DNA of 64,000 nucleotides, from assembly GCA_032718475.1 (NCBI GenBank), contig JAUCBJ010008230.1:1-64000 (forward strand). Direction: 5' to 3'. The DNA comes from Nemertoderma westbladi. Taxonomy: Eukaryota > Xenacoelomorpha > Nemertodermatida > Nemertodermatidae. Numbering within the stretch: position 1 is the first letter of the stretch; each line of letters opens with the position of its first letter. A model generated the notes under the pieces. It searched no databases. It was not told the origin of the DNA and saw nothing but the letters and a program-made list of their open reading frames with translations. Both the position numbers and the translations under genes were made by a program. Of the stretch, positions 9,246-21,811 are shown one piece after another.

Positions 9246-12200
9246 AAATGTCCTCTGATTTTTTTCAAAAACCACATCGATTTTCATATTTATAACTTCT
9301 AACCCAATCCACGAGATAGAGAATCTTAAACGAAAGTCATAAGAACAGGTAACACTTTCATTTATAGAAGTAATCAGCTGTTATTTTCTTCGTCTTTCCA
9401 CAGGAGATGGATGAAATTTGATTGCGTCGGAACACCCCCTTTTTGAGGCTCTCAGAGTGAAGAGATAAGTAGCCTATCTCCCTGTTAATATTGTTGTGTT
9501 CTAGAATAATTATTATAGTTTCATCGTATTGCCAAAGCGGCTGGAGCCGAAGTTAATATGTGATACAATAATTCACCTCAAATTTCTCAGCTATTTCATG
9601 GATATAATGAGTATTAAAGCCATGTCAAAATCCTTGGGGTTTTTCAGCAATAATTTATCAAAATATCCTCTGATTTTTTTCAAAAACCACATCGATTTTC
9701 ATATTTATAACTTCTAGCCCAATCCAGGAGATAGAGAATCTTAAACGAAAGTCATAAGAACAGGTAACACTTTCATTTAAAGAAGTAATCAGCTGTTATT
9801 TGCTTCGTCTTTCCTCAGGAGATGGATGAAATTTGATTGCGTAGGAACACCCCCTTTTTGAGGCTCTCAGAGTGAAGAGATAAGTAGCCTATCTCCCTGT
9901 TAATATTCTTGTGTTCTAGAATAATTATTATAGTTTCATCGTATTGCCAAAGCGGCTGGAGCCGAAGTTAATATGGAATGCAATAATTCACATCAAATAT
10001 CTCTGGTAGTTCATGAATATAATAGTATTAAATCCTTGTCAAAATCCTAGGTGTTTTTCAGCAATAATTTATTAAAATCTCCTCTGATTTTTTACAAAAA
10101 ACGACATCGATTTTCATATTCATGACTTCTAACCCACTCCAAGAGATAGACAATCTTAAATGAAAGTCAAAAGAGCAGGTAACCCTTACATTTATAGAAG
10201 TAATCAGCTGTTTTTGCTTCGTCTTTCCCCTTAAGATGGATAAATTTTGATTGCGTCGGAACACCCCCTTTTTGAGGCTCTCAGAGTGAAGAGATAAGTA
10301 GCCTATCTCCCTGTTAATATTGTTGTGTTCTAGAATAATTATTATAGTTTTATCGTATTGCCAAAGCGGCTGGAGCCGAAGTTAATATGTGATACAATAA
10401 TTCACCTCAAATTTCTCAGCTATTTCATGGATATAATGAGTATTAAAGCCATGTCAAAATCCTTGGGGTTTTTCAGCAATAATTTATCCAAATATCCTCT
10501 GATTTTTTTCAAAAACCACATCGATTTTCATATTTATAACTTCTAACCCAATCCACGAGATAGAGAATCTTAAACGAAAGTCATAAGAGCAGGTAACACT
10601 TTCATTTATAGAAGTAATCATCTGTTATTTGCTTCGTCTTTCCACAGGAGATGGATGAAATTTGATTGCGTCGGAACGCCCCCTTTTTGAGGCTCTCAGA
10701 GTGAAGAGATAAGTAGCCTATCTCCCTGTTAATATTGTTGTGTTCTAGAATAATTATCATAGTTTCATCGTATTGCCAAAGCGGCTGGAGCCGAAGTTAA
10801 TATGTGATACAATAATTCACCTCAAATTTCTCAGCTATTTCATGGATATAATGAGTATTAAAGCCATGTCAAAATCCTTGGGGTTTTTCAGCAATAATTT
10901 ATCAAAATATCCTCTGATTTTTTTCAAAAACCACATCGATTTTCATATTTATAACTTCTAACCCAATTCACGAGATAGAGAATCTTAAACGAAAGTCATA
11001 AGAACAGGTAACACTTTCATTTATAGAAGTAATCAGCTGTTATTTGCTTCGTCTTTCCACAGGAGATGGATGAAATTTGATTGCGTCGGAACACCCCCTT
11101 TTTGAGGCTCTCAGATTGAAGAGATAAGTAGCCTATCTCCCTGTTAATATTGTTGTGTTCTAGAATAATTATTATAGTTTCATCGTATTGCCAAAGCGGC
11201 TGGAGCCGAAGTTAATATGTGATACAATAATTCACCTCAAATTTCTCAGCTATTTCATGGATATAATGAGTATTAAAGCCATGTCAAAATCCTTGGGGTT
11301 TTTCAGCAATAATTTATCAAAATATCCTCTGATTTTTTTCAAAAACCACATCGATTTTCATATTTATAACTTCTAACCCAATCCACGAGATAGAGAATCT
11401 TAAACGAAAGTCATAAGAGCAGGTAACACTTTCATTTATAGAAGTAATCATTTGTTATTTGCTTCGTCTTTCCACAGGAGATGGATGAAATTTGATTGCG
11501 TCGGAACGCCCCCTTTTTGAGGCTCTCAGAGTGAAGAGATAAGTAGCCTATCTCCCTGTTAATATTGTTGTGTTCTAGAATAATTATCATAGTTTCATCG
11601 TATTGCCAAAGCGGCTGGAGCCGATGTTAATATGTGATACAATAATTCACCTCAAATTTCTCAGCTATTTCATGGATATAATGAGTATTAAAGCCATGTC
11701 AAAATCCTTGGGGTTTTTCAGCAATAATTTATCAAAATATCCTCTGATTTTTTTCAAAAACCACATCGATTTTCATATTTATAACTTCTAACCCAATCCA
11801 CGAGATAGAGAATCTTAAACGAAAGTCATAAGAACGGGTAACACTTTCATTTATAGAAGTAATCAGCTGTTATTTGCTTCGTCTTTCCACAGGAGATGGA
11901 TGAAATTTGATTGCGTCGGAACACCTCCTTTTTGAGGCTCTCAGAGTGAAGAGATAAGTAGCCTATCTCCCTGTTAATATTCTTGTGTTCTAGAATAATT
12001 ATTATAGTTTCATCGTATTGCCAAAGCGGCTGGAGCCGAAGTTAATATGTGATACAATAATTCACCTCAAATATCTCAGCTAGTTCATGAATATAATGAG
12101 TATTAAATCCTTGTCAAAATCCTTGGTGTTTTTCAGCAAAAATTTATTAAAATCTCCTCTGATTTTTTACAAAAAACGACCTCGATTTTCATATTCATGA

Positions 12201-14900
12201 CTTCTAACCCACTCCAAGAGATAGACAATCTTAAATGAAAGTCAAAAGAGCAGGTAACACTTACATTTATAGAAGTAATCAGCTGTTCTTTGCTTCGTCT
12301 TTCCCCTGGAGATGGATGTTATTTTATTGCGTCGAAACACCCCCTTTTTGAGGCTCTCAGATTGAAGAGATAAGTAGCCTATCTCCCTGTTAATATTGTT
12401 GTGTTCTAGAATATTTATTATAGTTTCATCGTATTGCCAAAGCGGCTGGAGCCGAAGTTAATATGTAATGCAATAATTCACCTCAAATATCTCAGCTATT
12501 TCATGAATATAATAGTATTAAATCCTTGTCAAAATCCTTGGTGTTTTTCAGCAATAATTTATTAAAATCTCCTCTGATTTTTTACAAAAAACGACGTCGA
12601 TTTTCATATTCATGACTTCTAACCCACTCCAAGAGATAGACAATCTTAAATGAAAGTCAAAAGAGCAGGTAACCCTTACATTTATAGAAGTAATCAGCTG
12701 TTATTTGCTTCGTCTTTCCACAGGAGATGGATGAAATTTGATTGCGTCGGAACACCCCCTTTTTGAGGCTCTCAGATTGAAGAGATAAGTAGCCTATCTC
12801 CCTGTTAATATTGTTGTGTTCTAGAATAATTATTATAGTTTCATCGTATTGCCAAAGCGGCTGGAGCCGAAGTTAATATGTGATACAATAATTCACCTCA
12901 AATTTCTCAGCTATTTCATGGATATAATGAGTATTAAAGCCATGTCAAAATCCTTGGGGTTTTTCAGCAATAATTTATCAAAATATCCTCTGATTTTTTT
13001 CAAAAACCACATCGATTTTCATATTTATAACTTCTAACCCAATCCACGAGATAGAGAATCTTAAACGAAAGTCATAAGAGCAGGTAACACTTTAATTTAT
13101 AGAAGTAATCATTTGTTATTTGCTTCGTCTTTCCACAGGAGATGGATGAAATTTGATTGCGTCGGAACGCCCCCTTTTTGAGGCTCTCAGAGTGAAGAGA
13201 TAAGTAGCCTATCTCCCTGTTAATATTGTTGTGTTCTAGAATAATTATCATAGTTTCATCGTATTGCCAAAGCGGCTGGAGCCGATGTTAATATGTGATA
13301 CAATAATTCACCTCAAATTTCTCAGCTATTTCATGGATATAATGAGTATTAAAGCCATGTCAAAATCCTTGGGGTTTTTCAGCAATAATTTATCAAAATA
13401 TCCTCTGATTTTTTTCAAAAACCACATCGATTTTCATATTTATAACTTCTAACCCAATCCACGAGATAGAGAATCTTAAACGAAAGTCATAAGAACGGGT
13501 AACACTTTCATTTATAGAAGTAATCAGCTGTTATTTGCTTCGTCTTTCCACAGGAGATGGATGAAATTTGATTGCGTCGGAACACCTCCTTTTTGAGGCT
13601 CTCAGAGTGAAGAGATAAGTAGCCTATCTCCCTGTTAATATTCTTGTGTTCTAGAATAATTATTATAGTTTCATCGTATTGCCAAAGCGGCTGGAGCCGA
13701 AGTTAATATGTGATACAATAATTCACCTCAAATATCTCAGCTAGTTCATGAATATAATGAGTATTAAATCCTTGTCAAAATCCTTGGTGTTTTTCAGCAA
13801 AAATTTATTAAAATCTCCTCTGATTTTTTACAAAAAACGACCTCGATTTTCATATTCATGACTTCTAACCCACTCCAAGAGATAGACAATCTTAAATGAA
13901 AGTCAAAAGAGCAGGTAACACTTACATTTATAGAAGTAATCAGCTGTTCTTTGCTTCGTCTTTCCCCTGGAGATGGATGTTATTTTATTGCGTCGAAACA
14001 CCCCCTTTTTGAGGCTCTCAGATTGAAGAGATAAGTAGCCTATCTCCCTGTTAATATTGTTGTGTTCTAGAATATTTATTATAGTTTCATCGTATTGCCA
14101 AAGCGGCTGGAGCCGAAGTTAATATGTAATGCAATAATTCACCTCAAATATCTCAGCTATTTCATGAATATAATAGTATTAAATCCTTGTCAAAATCCTT
14201 GGTGTTTTTCAGCAATAATTTATTAAAATCTCCTCTGATTTTTTACAAAAAACGACGTCGATTTTCATATTCATGACTTCTAACCCACTCCAAGAGATAG
14301 ACAATCTTAAATGAAAGTCAAAAGAGCAGGTAACCCTTACATTTATAGAAGTAATCAGCTGTTCTTTGCTTCGTCTTTCCCCTGGAGATGGATGAATTTT
14401 GATTGCGTCGGAACACCACCTTTTTGAGGCTCTCAGAGTGAAGAGATAAGTAGCCTATCTCCCTGCTAATATTGTTGTGTTCTGGAATAATTATTATAGT
14501 TTCATCGTATTGCCAAAGCGGCTGGAGCCGAAGTTAATATGTGATACAATAATTCACCTCAAATTTCTCAGCTATTTCATGGATATAATGAGTATTAAAG
14601 CCATGTAAAAATCCTTGGGGTTTTTCAGCGATAATTTATCAAAATATCCTCTGATTTTTTTCAAAAACCACATCGATTTTCATATTTATAACTTCTAACC
14701 CAATCCACGAGATAGAGAATCTTAAACGAAAGTCATAAGAACAGGTAACACTTTCATTTATAGAAGTAATCATCTGTTATTTGCTTCGTCTTTCCACAGG
14801 AGATGGATGAAATTTGATTGCGTCGGAACACCCCCTTTTTGAGGCTCTCAGAGTGAAGAGATAAGTAGCCTATCTCCCTGTTAATATTGTTGTGTTCTAG
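9246..14900 (+). repeat. 415-bp satellite array, segment 1
   Basis: Head-to-tail monomers of 414-416 bp, with 13 starts of the marker ATTGCCAAAGCGGCTGGAG between 9529 and 14510. Each monomer has an AT-rich body, a CCCCCTTTTTGAGG motif and a GAGATA...TATCTC inverted repeat. A TTG-initiated open frame of 62 codons recurs in type A monomers. It has no ATG start, is lost in other subfamilies and is a by-product of repeat identity, so it is not annotated as a gene. Confidence 0.97.
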
Positions 14901-14904
14901 AATA
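11603..14904 (+). repeat. Four-monomer tandem duplication inside segment 1
   Basis: Monomers from 11603 and from 13264 share private variants (GATGTTAATATG after GGAGCC, GGGTAACAC, ACACCTCC) and are followed by the same order of B-type monomers. The spacing is 1661 bp, four monomers. The end of the second unit runs into the LINE fragment. Confidence 0.75.
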
Positions 14905-15983
14905 ATAATAATTATTATTATTATTATTATTATTTAATTCATCGGGCCAAGGCCCATTGTACCTACACGACACCTATTTATTAGCACACATAATAATATT
15001 AAGTAAGTAGTTCATTCACGTTTACATTAAATCAATACAAAGGAGAAACATTTAACGGGGAATTACCAATCAAATATTGCAATATTAAACAGCACCAAGA
15101 ACAATGTTCCAACGACAATGTAATAAAGAATTAGTGATTGAGCTACAGGCATGATTGAGTTCTCAGAGTTAGCAGTACGGCTAAGTAAGGAGAAAATATT
15201 AATTCTAAGAACAGCACGAAAGTAATTCACTCTTTACAATGACAATAGTTTATATAAAAGATAGACTAAGAACAAAACACAAAAATAATGTAGTTTAAGT
15301 AGAATAAAAATTCAATAATTTTTACAACGAAAAAATATTCAAAAGATTTTACAGCGGAAAAAAATTCAAAAAATTTTACATAAAACACAAAATCAGAAAA
15401 TTAGGTTACCCCAAGCACCACTAACCACCTCTTACGCAACACCGAGAGAGGAGAAACGTTAGCAATTACACGAATAATGATGTTTTGTGAAACATCAATA
15501 CGTCGTAGCAAAGAAAAAATATTACTTCTCTGCATAGCCCTAATAGTATTGATCCTATTATTTACAAAAATTTCACTAGCGTCCTCAGTTCTAGAATATT
15601 TGAAAAGTGATCTAAAAGCAGTATTATAAGGTACCTTAACCTTGCGCAAATTCTCAACACGAAATATAGACCAGAGTGAGCAACAGTACATGCTGTAACA
15701 GTAGGATCTAAATAAGGTTAACTTTACATCATATGAACAATTCGAAAATAATCTAGCAATCTGGTTACCCCTACAATACATTGAGCACATTAAACGTTTC
15801 ATATCTGATTCATCGCTTAGATCGCAAGTAATTGTATGCCCAAGGTAATTAACCTCCTTAACACAATGTAATGGTTTACCACAAAGATATGCATCACCAG
15901 CACGGTTAATTCTATAAGGAAGAAAATACATACAGTGAGATTTAAGCGGGTTAAATTCAATATCAAATTCCACCCCAAACTTA
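14901..15983 (-). mobile_element. 5'-truncated LINE (CR1/L2/I-like) fragment, copy 1
   Basis: About 1.08 kb breaks a satellite monomer after TTCTAGAATAAT, and the monomer resumes at AATTATAG. On the minus strand it holds the C-terminal end of a LINE ORF2, about 500 bp of 3' UTR, a GGGCCTTGGCCC hairpin and a (TAA)n tail at 14901-14933. Tail and hairpin are typical of LINE 3' ends. The 5' part, including most of RT, is missing, as expected of incomplete reverse transcription. Confidence 0.85.
15401..15983 (-). pseudogene. LINE ORF2 C-terminal fragment (end of reverse transcriptase), copy 1
   Basis: About 190 codons run from the truncation point to a stop at 15401. The FNPLKSHCMYF, YLGHTITCDLSDE and FSNCSYDVKLTLFRSYC...LW strings are characteristic of the thumb and C-terminal part of CR1/L2/Jockey-type RTs. 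The catalytic FADD region and the endonuclease domain are absent, so it cannot encode a working enzyme. The apparent Met start is only the first internal Met. Copy 2 at 31004 differs by one residue (Pro here, Ala there). Confidence 0.85.
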
Positions 15984-18900
15984 ATTATAGTTTCATCGTA
16001 TTGCCAAAGCGGCTGGAGCCAAAGTTAATATGTGATACAATAATTCACCTCAAATTTCTCAGCTATTTCATGGATATAATGAGTATTAAAGCCATGTCAA
16101 AATCCTTGGGGTTTTTCAGCAATAATTTATCAAAATATCCTCTGATTTTTTTCAAAAACCACATCGATTTTCATATTTATAACTTCTAACCCAATCCACG
16201 AGATAGAGAATCTTAAACGAAAGTCATAAGAACAGGTAACACTTTCATTTATAGAAGTAATCAGCTGTTATTTGCTTCGTCTTTCCACAGGAGATGGATG
16301 AAATTTGATTGCGTCGGAACACCCCCTTTTTGAGGCTCTCAGAGTGAAGAGATAAGTAGCCTATCTCCCTGTTAATATTCTTGTGTTCTAGAATAATTAT
16401 TATAGTTTCATCGTATTGCCAAAGCGGCTGGAGCCGAAGTTAATATGTGATACAATAATTCACCTCAAATTTCTCAGCTATTTCATGGATATAATGAGTA
16501 TTAAAGCCATGTCAAAATCCTTGGGGTTTTTCAGCAATAATTTATCAAAATATCCTCTGATTTTTTTCAAAAACCACATCGATTTTCATATTTATAACTT
16601 CTAACCCAATCCACGAGATAGAGAATCTTAAACGAAATTCATAAGAACAGGTAACACTTTCATTTATAGAAGTAATCAGCTGTTATTTGCTTCGTCTTTC
16701 CACAGGAGATGGATGAAATTTGATTGCGTCGGAACACCCCCTTTTTGAGGCTCTCAGAGTGAAGAGATAAGTAGCCTATCTCCCTGTTAATATTCTTGTG
16801 TTCTAGAATATTTATTATTGTTTCATCGTATTGCTAAAGTGGCTGGATCTAAAGTTATTATGTAATGCAATAATTCACCTCAAATATCTCAGCTATTTTA
16901 TGAACATAATGAAGTATTAAAGCCATGTCAAAATCACTGGTGTTTTTCTGCAATAATTTATCAAAATATCCTCTGATTTTTTTCAAAAACCATATCGATT
17001 TTCATATTTATAACTTCTATCCCACTCCACGAGATAGAGAATCTTAAATGAACGTCAAAAGAACAGGTAACACTTTCATTTATAGAAGTAATCAGCTGTT
17101 ATTTGCTTCGTCTTTCCACAGGAGATGGATGAAATTTGATTGCGTCGGAACACCCCCTTTTTGAGGCTCTCAGATTGAAGAGATAAGTAGCCTATCTCCC
17201 TGTTAATATTGTTGTGTTCTAGAATATTTATTATAGTTTCATCGTATTGCCAAAGCGGCTGGAGCCGAAGTTAATATGTAATGCAATAATTCACCTCAAA
17301 TATCTCAGCTAGTTCATGAATATAATAGTATTAAATCCTTGTCAAAATCCTTGGTGTTTTTCAGCAATAATTTATTAAAATCTCCTCTGATTTTTTACAA
17401 AAAACGACCTCGATTTTCATATTCATGACTTCTAACCCAATCCAAGAGATAGACAATCTTAAATGAAAGTCAAAAGAGCAGGTAACACTTACATTTATAG
17501 AAGTAATCAGCTGTTCTTTGCTTCGTCTTTCCCCTGGAGATGGATGTTATTTTATTGCGTCGGAACACCCCCTTTTTGAGGCTCTCAGATTGAAGAGATA
17601 AGTAGCCTATCTCCCTGTTAATATTGTTGTGTTCTAAAATATTTATTATAGTTTCATCGTATTTCCAAAGCGGCTGGAGCCGAAGTTAATATGTAATGCA
17701 ATAATTCACCACAAATATCTCAGCTAGTTCATGAATATAATAGTATTAAATCCTTGTCAAAATCCTTGGTGTTTTTCAGCAATAATTTATTAAAATCTCC
17801 TCTGATTTTTTACAAAAAACGACGTCGATTTTCATATTCATGACTTCTAACCCACTCCAAGAGATAGACAATCTTAAATGAAAGTCAAAAGAGCAGGTAA
17901 CCCTTACATTTATAGAAGTAATCAGCTGTTCTTTGCTTCGTCTTTCCCCTTGAGATGGATAAATTTTGATTGCGTCGGAACACCCCCTTTTTGAGGCTCT
18001 CAGAGTGAAGAGATAAGTAGCCTATCTCCCTGTTAATATTGTTGTGTTCTAGAATAATTATTATAGTTTCATCGTATTGCCAAAGCGGCTGGAGCCGAAG
18101 TTAATATGTGATACAATAATTCACCTCAAATTTCTCAGCTATTTCATGGATATAATGAGTATTAAAGCCATGTCAAAATCCTTGGGGTTTTTCAGCAATA
18201 ATTTATCAAAATATCCTCTGATTTTTTTCAAAAACCACATCGATTTTCATATTTATAACTTCTAACCCAATCCACGAGATAGAGAATCTTAAACGAAAGT
18301 CATAAGAGCAGGTAACACTTTCATTTATAGAAGTAATCATCTGTTATTTGCTTCGTCTTTCCACAGGAGATGGATGAAATTTGATTGCGTCGGAACGCCC
18401 CCTTTTTGAGGCTCTCAGAGTGAAGAGATAAGTAGCCTATCTCCCTGTTAATATTGTTGTGTTCTAGAATAATTATCATAGTTTCATCGTATTGCCAAAG
18501 CGGCTGGAGCCGAAGTTAATACGTGATACAATAATTCACCTCAAATTTCTCAGCTATTTCATGGATATAATGAGTATTAAAGCCATGTCAAAATCCTTGG
18601 GGTTTTTCAGCAATAATTTATCAAAATATCCTCTGATTTTTTTCAAAAACCACATCGATTTTCATATTTATAACTTCTAACCCAATCCACGAGATAGAGA
18701 ATCTTAAACGAAAGTCATAAGAACGGGTAACACTTTCATTTATAGAAGTAATCAGCTGTTATTTGCTTCGTCTTTCCACAGGAGATGGATGAAATTTGAT
18801 TGCGTCGGAACACCCCCTTTTTGAGGCTCTCAGAGTGAAGAGATAAGTAGCCTATCTCCCTGTTAATATTCTTGTGTTCTAGAATAATTATTATAGTTTC

Positions 18901-21811
18901 ATCGTATTGCCAAAGCGGCTGGAGCCGAAGTTAATATGTGATACAATAATTCACCTCAAATATCTCAGCTAGTTCATGAATATAATGAGTATTAAATCCT
19001 TGTCAAAATCCTTGGTGTTTTTCAGCAAAAATTTATTAAAATCTCCTCTGATTTTTTACAAAAAACGACCTCGATTTTCATATTCATGACTTCTAACCCA
19101 CTCCAAGAGATAGACAATCTTAAATGAAAGTCAAAAGAGCAGGTAACACTTACATTTATAGAAGTAATCAGCTGTTCTTTGCTTCGTCTTTCCCCTGGAG
19201 ATGGATGTTATTTTATTGCGTCGAAACACCCCCTTTTTGAGGTTCTCAGATTGAAGAGATAAGTAGCCTATCTCCCTGTTAATATTGTTGTGTTCTAGAA
19301 TATTTATTATAGTTTCATCGTATTGCCAAAGCGGCTGGAGCCGAAGTTAATATGTGATACAATAATTCACCTCAAATTTCTCAGCTATTTCATGGATATA
19401 ATGAGTATTAAAGCCATGTCAAAATCCTTGGGGTTTTTCAGCGATAATTTATCAAAATATCCTCTGATTTTTTTCAAAAACCACATCGATTTTCATATTT
19501 ATAACTTCTAACCCAATCCACGAGATAGAGAATCTTAAACGAAAGTCATAAGAACAGGTAACACTTTCATTTATAGAAGTAATCATCTGTTATTTGCTTC
19601 GTCTTTCCACAGGAGATGGATGAAATTTGATTGCGTCGGAACACCCCCTTTTTGAGGCTCTCAGAGTGAAGAGATAAGTAGCCTATCTCCCTGTTAATAT
19701 TGTTGTGTTCTAGAATAATTATTATAGTTTCATCGTATTGCCAAAGCGGCTGGAGCCAAAGTTAATATGTGATACAATAATTCACCTCAAATTTCTCAGC
19801 TATTTCATGGATATAATGAGTATTAAAGCCATGTCAAAATCCTTGGGGTTTTTCAGCAATAATTTATCAAAATATCCTCTGATTTTTTTCAAAAACCACA
19901 TCGATTTTCATATTTATAACTTCTAACCCAATCCACGAGATAGAGAATCTTAAACGAAAGTCATAAGAACAGGTAACACTTTCATTTATAGAAGTATTCA
20001 GCTGTTCTTTGCTTCGTCTTTCCCCTGGAGATGGATGAATTTTGATTGCGTCGGAACACCCCCATTTTGAGGCTCTCAGAGTGAAGAGATAAGTAGCCTA
20101 TCTCCCTGTAAATATAGTTGTGTTCTAGAATAATTATTATAGTTTCATCGTATTGCCAAAGCGGCTGGAGCCGAAGTTAATATGTGATACAATAATTCAC
20201 CTCAAATTTCTCAGCTATTTCATGGATATAATGAGTATTAAAGCCATGTCAAAATCCTTGGGGTTTTTCAGCAATAATTTAACAAAATATCCTCTGATTT
20301 TTTTCAAAAACCACATCGATTTTCATATTTATAACTTCTAACCCAATCCACGAGATAGAGAATCTTAAACGAAAGTCATAAGAACAGGTAACACTTTCAT
20401 TTATAGAAGTAATCAGCTGTTATTTGCTTCGTCTTTCCACAGGAGATGGATGAAATTTGATTGCGTCGGAACACCCCCTTTTTGAGGCTCTCAGAGTGAA
20501 GAGATAAGTAGTCTATCTTCCTGTTAATATTGTTGTGTTCTAGAATAATTATTATAGTTTCATCGTATTGCCAAAGCGGCTGGAGCCGAAGTTAATATGT
20601 GATACAATAATTCACCTCAAATTTCTCAGCTATTTCATGAATGTATTGAGTATTAAAGCCATGTCAAAATCCTTGGGGTTTTTCAGCAATAATTTATCAA
20701 AATATCCTCTGATTTTTTTTCAAAAACCACATAGATTTTCATATTTATAACTTCTAACCCACTCCACGAGATAGAGAATCTTAAACGAAAGTCATAAGAA
20801 CAGGTAACACTTTCATTTAGAAGTAATCAGCTGTTCTTTGCTTCGTCTTTCCCCTGGAGATGGATGAATTTTGATTGCGTCGGAACACCCCCTTTTTGAG
20901 GCTCTCAGAGTGAAGAGATAAGTAGCCTATCTCCCTGTTAATATTATTGTGTTCTAGAATATTTATTATAGTTTCATCGTATTGCCAAAGCGGCTGGAGC
21001 CGAAGTTAATATGTGATACAATAATTCACCTCAAATTTCTCAGCTATTTCATGAATATAATGAGTATTAAAGCCATGTCAAAATCCTTGGGGTTTTTCAG
21101 CAATTATTTATCAAAGTATCCTCACTTTTTTTACAAAAAACGACACCGATTTTCATATTCATGACTTCTAACCCACTCCAAGAGATAGACAATCTTAAAT
21201 GAAAGTCAAAAGAGCAGGTAACACTTACATTTATAGAAGTAATCAGCTGTTCTTTGCTTCGTCTTTCCCCTGGAGATGGGGGAATTTGATTGCGTCGGAA
21301 CACCCCCTTTTTGAGGCTCTCAGAGTGAAGAGATAATTAGCCTATCTCCCTGTTAATATTGTTGTGTTCTAGAATATTTATTATAGTTTCATCGTATTGC
21401 CAAAGCGGCTGGAGCCGAAGTTAATATGTAATGCAATAATTCACCTCAAATTTCTCAGCTAATTCATGAATATAATGAGTATTAAATCCTTGTCAAAATC
21501 CTTGGTGTTTTTCAGCAATAATTTATTAAAATCTCCTCTGATTTTTTTCAAAAACCACATCGATTTTCATATTTATAACTTCTAACCCAATCCACGAGAT
21601 AGAGAATCTTAAACGAAATTCATAAGAACAGGTAACACTTTCATTTATAGAAGTAATCAGCTGTTATATGCTTCGTCTTTCCACAGGAGATGGATGAAAT
21701 TTGATTGCGTCGGAACACCCCCTTTTTGAGGCTCTCAGAGTGAAGAGATAAGTAGCCTATCTCCCTGTTAATATTCTTGTGTTCTAGAATAATTATTATA
21801 GTTTCATCGTA

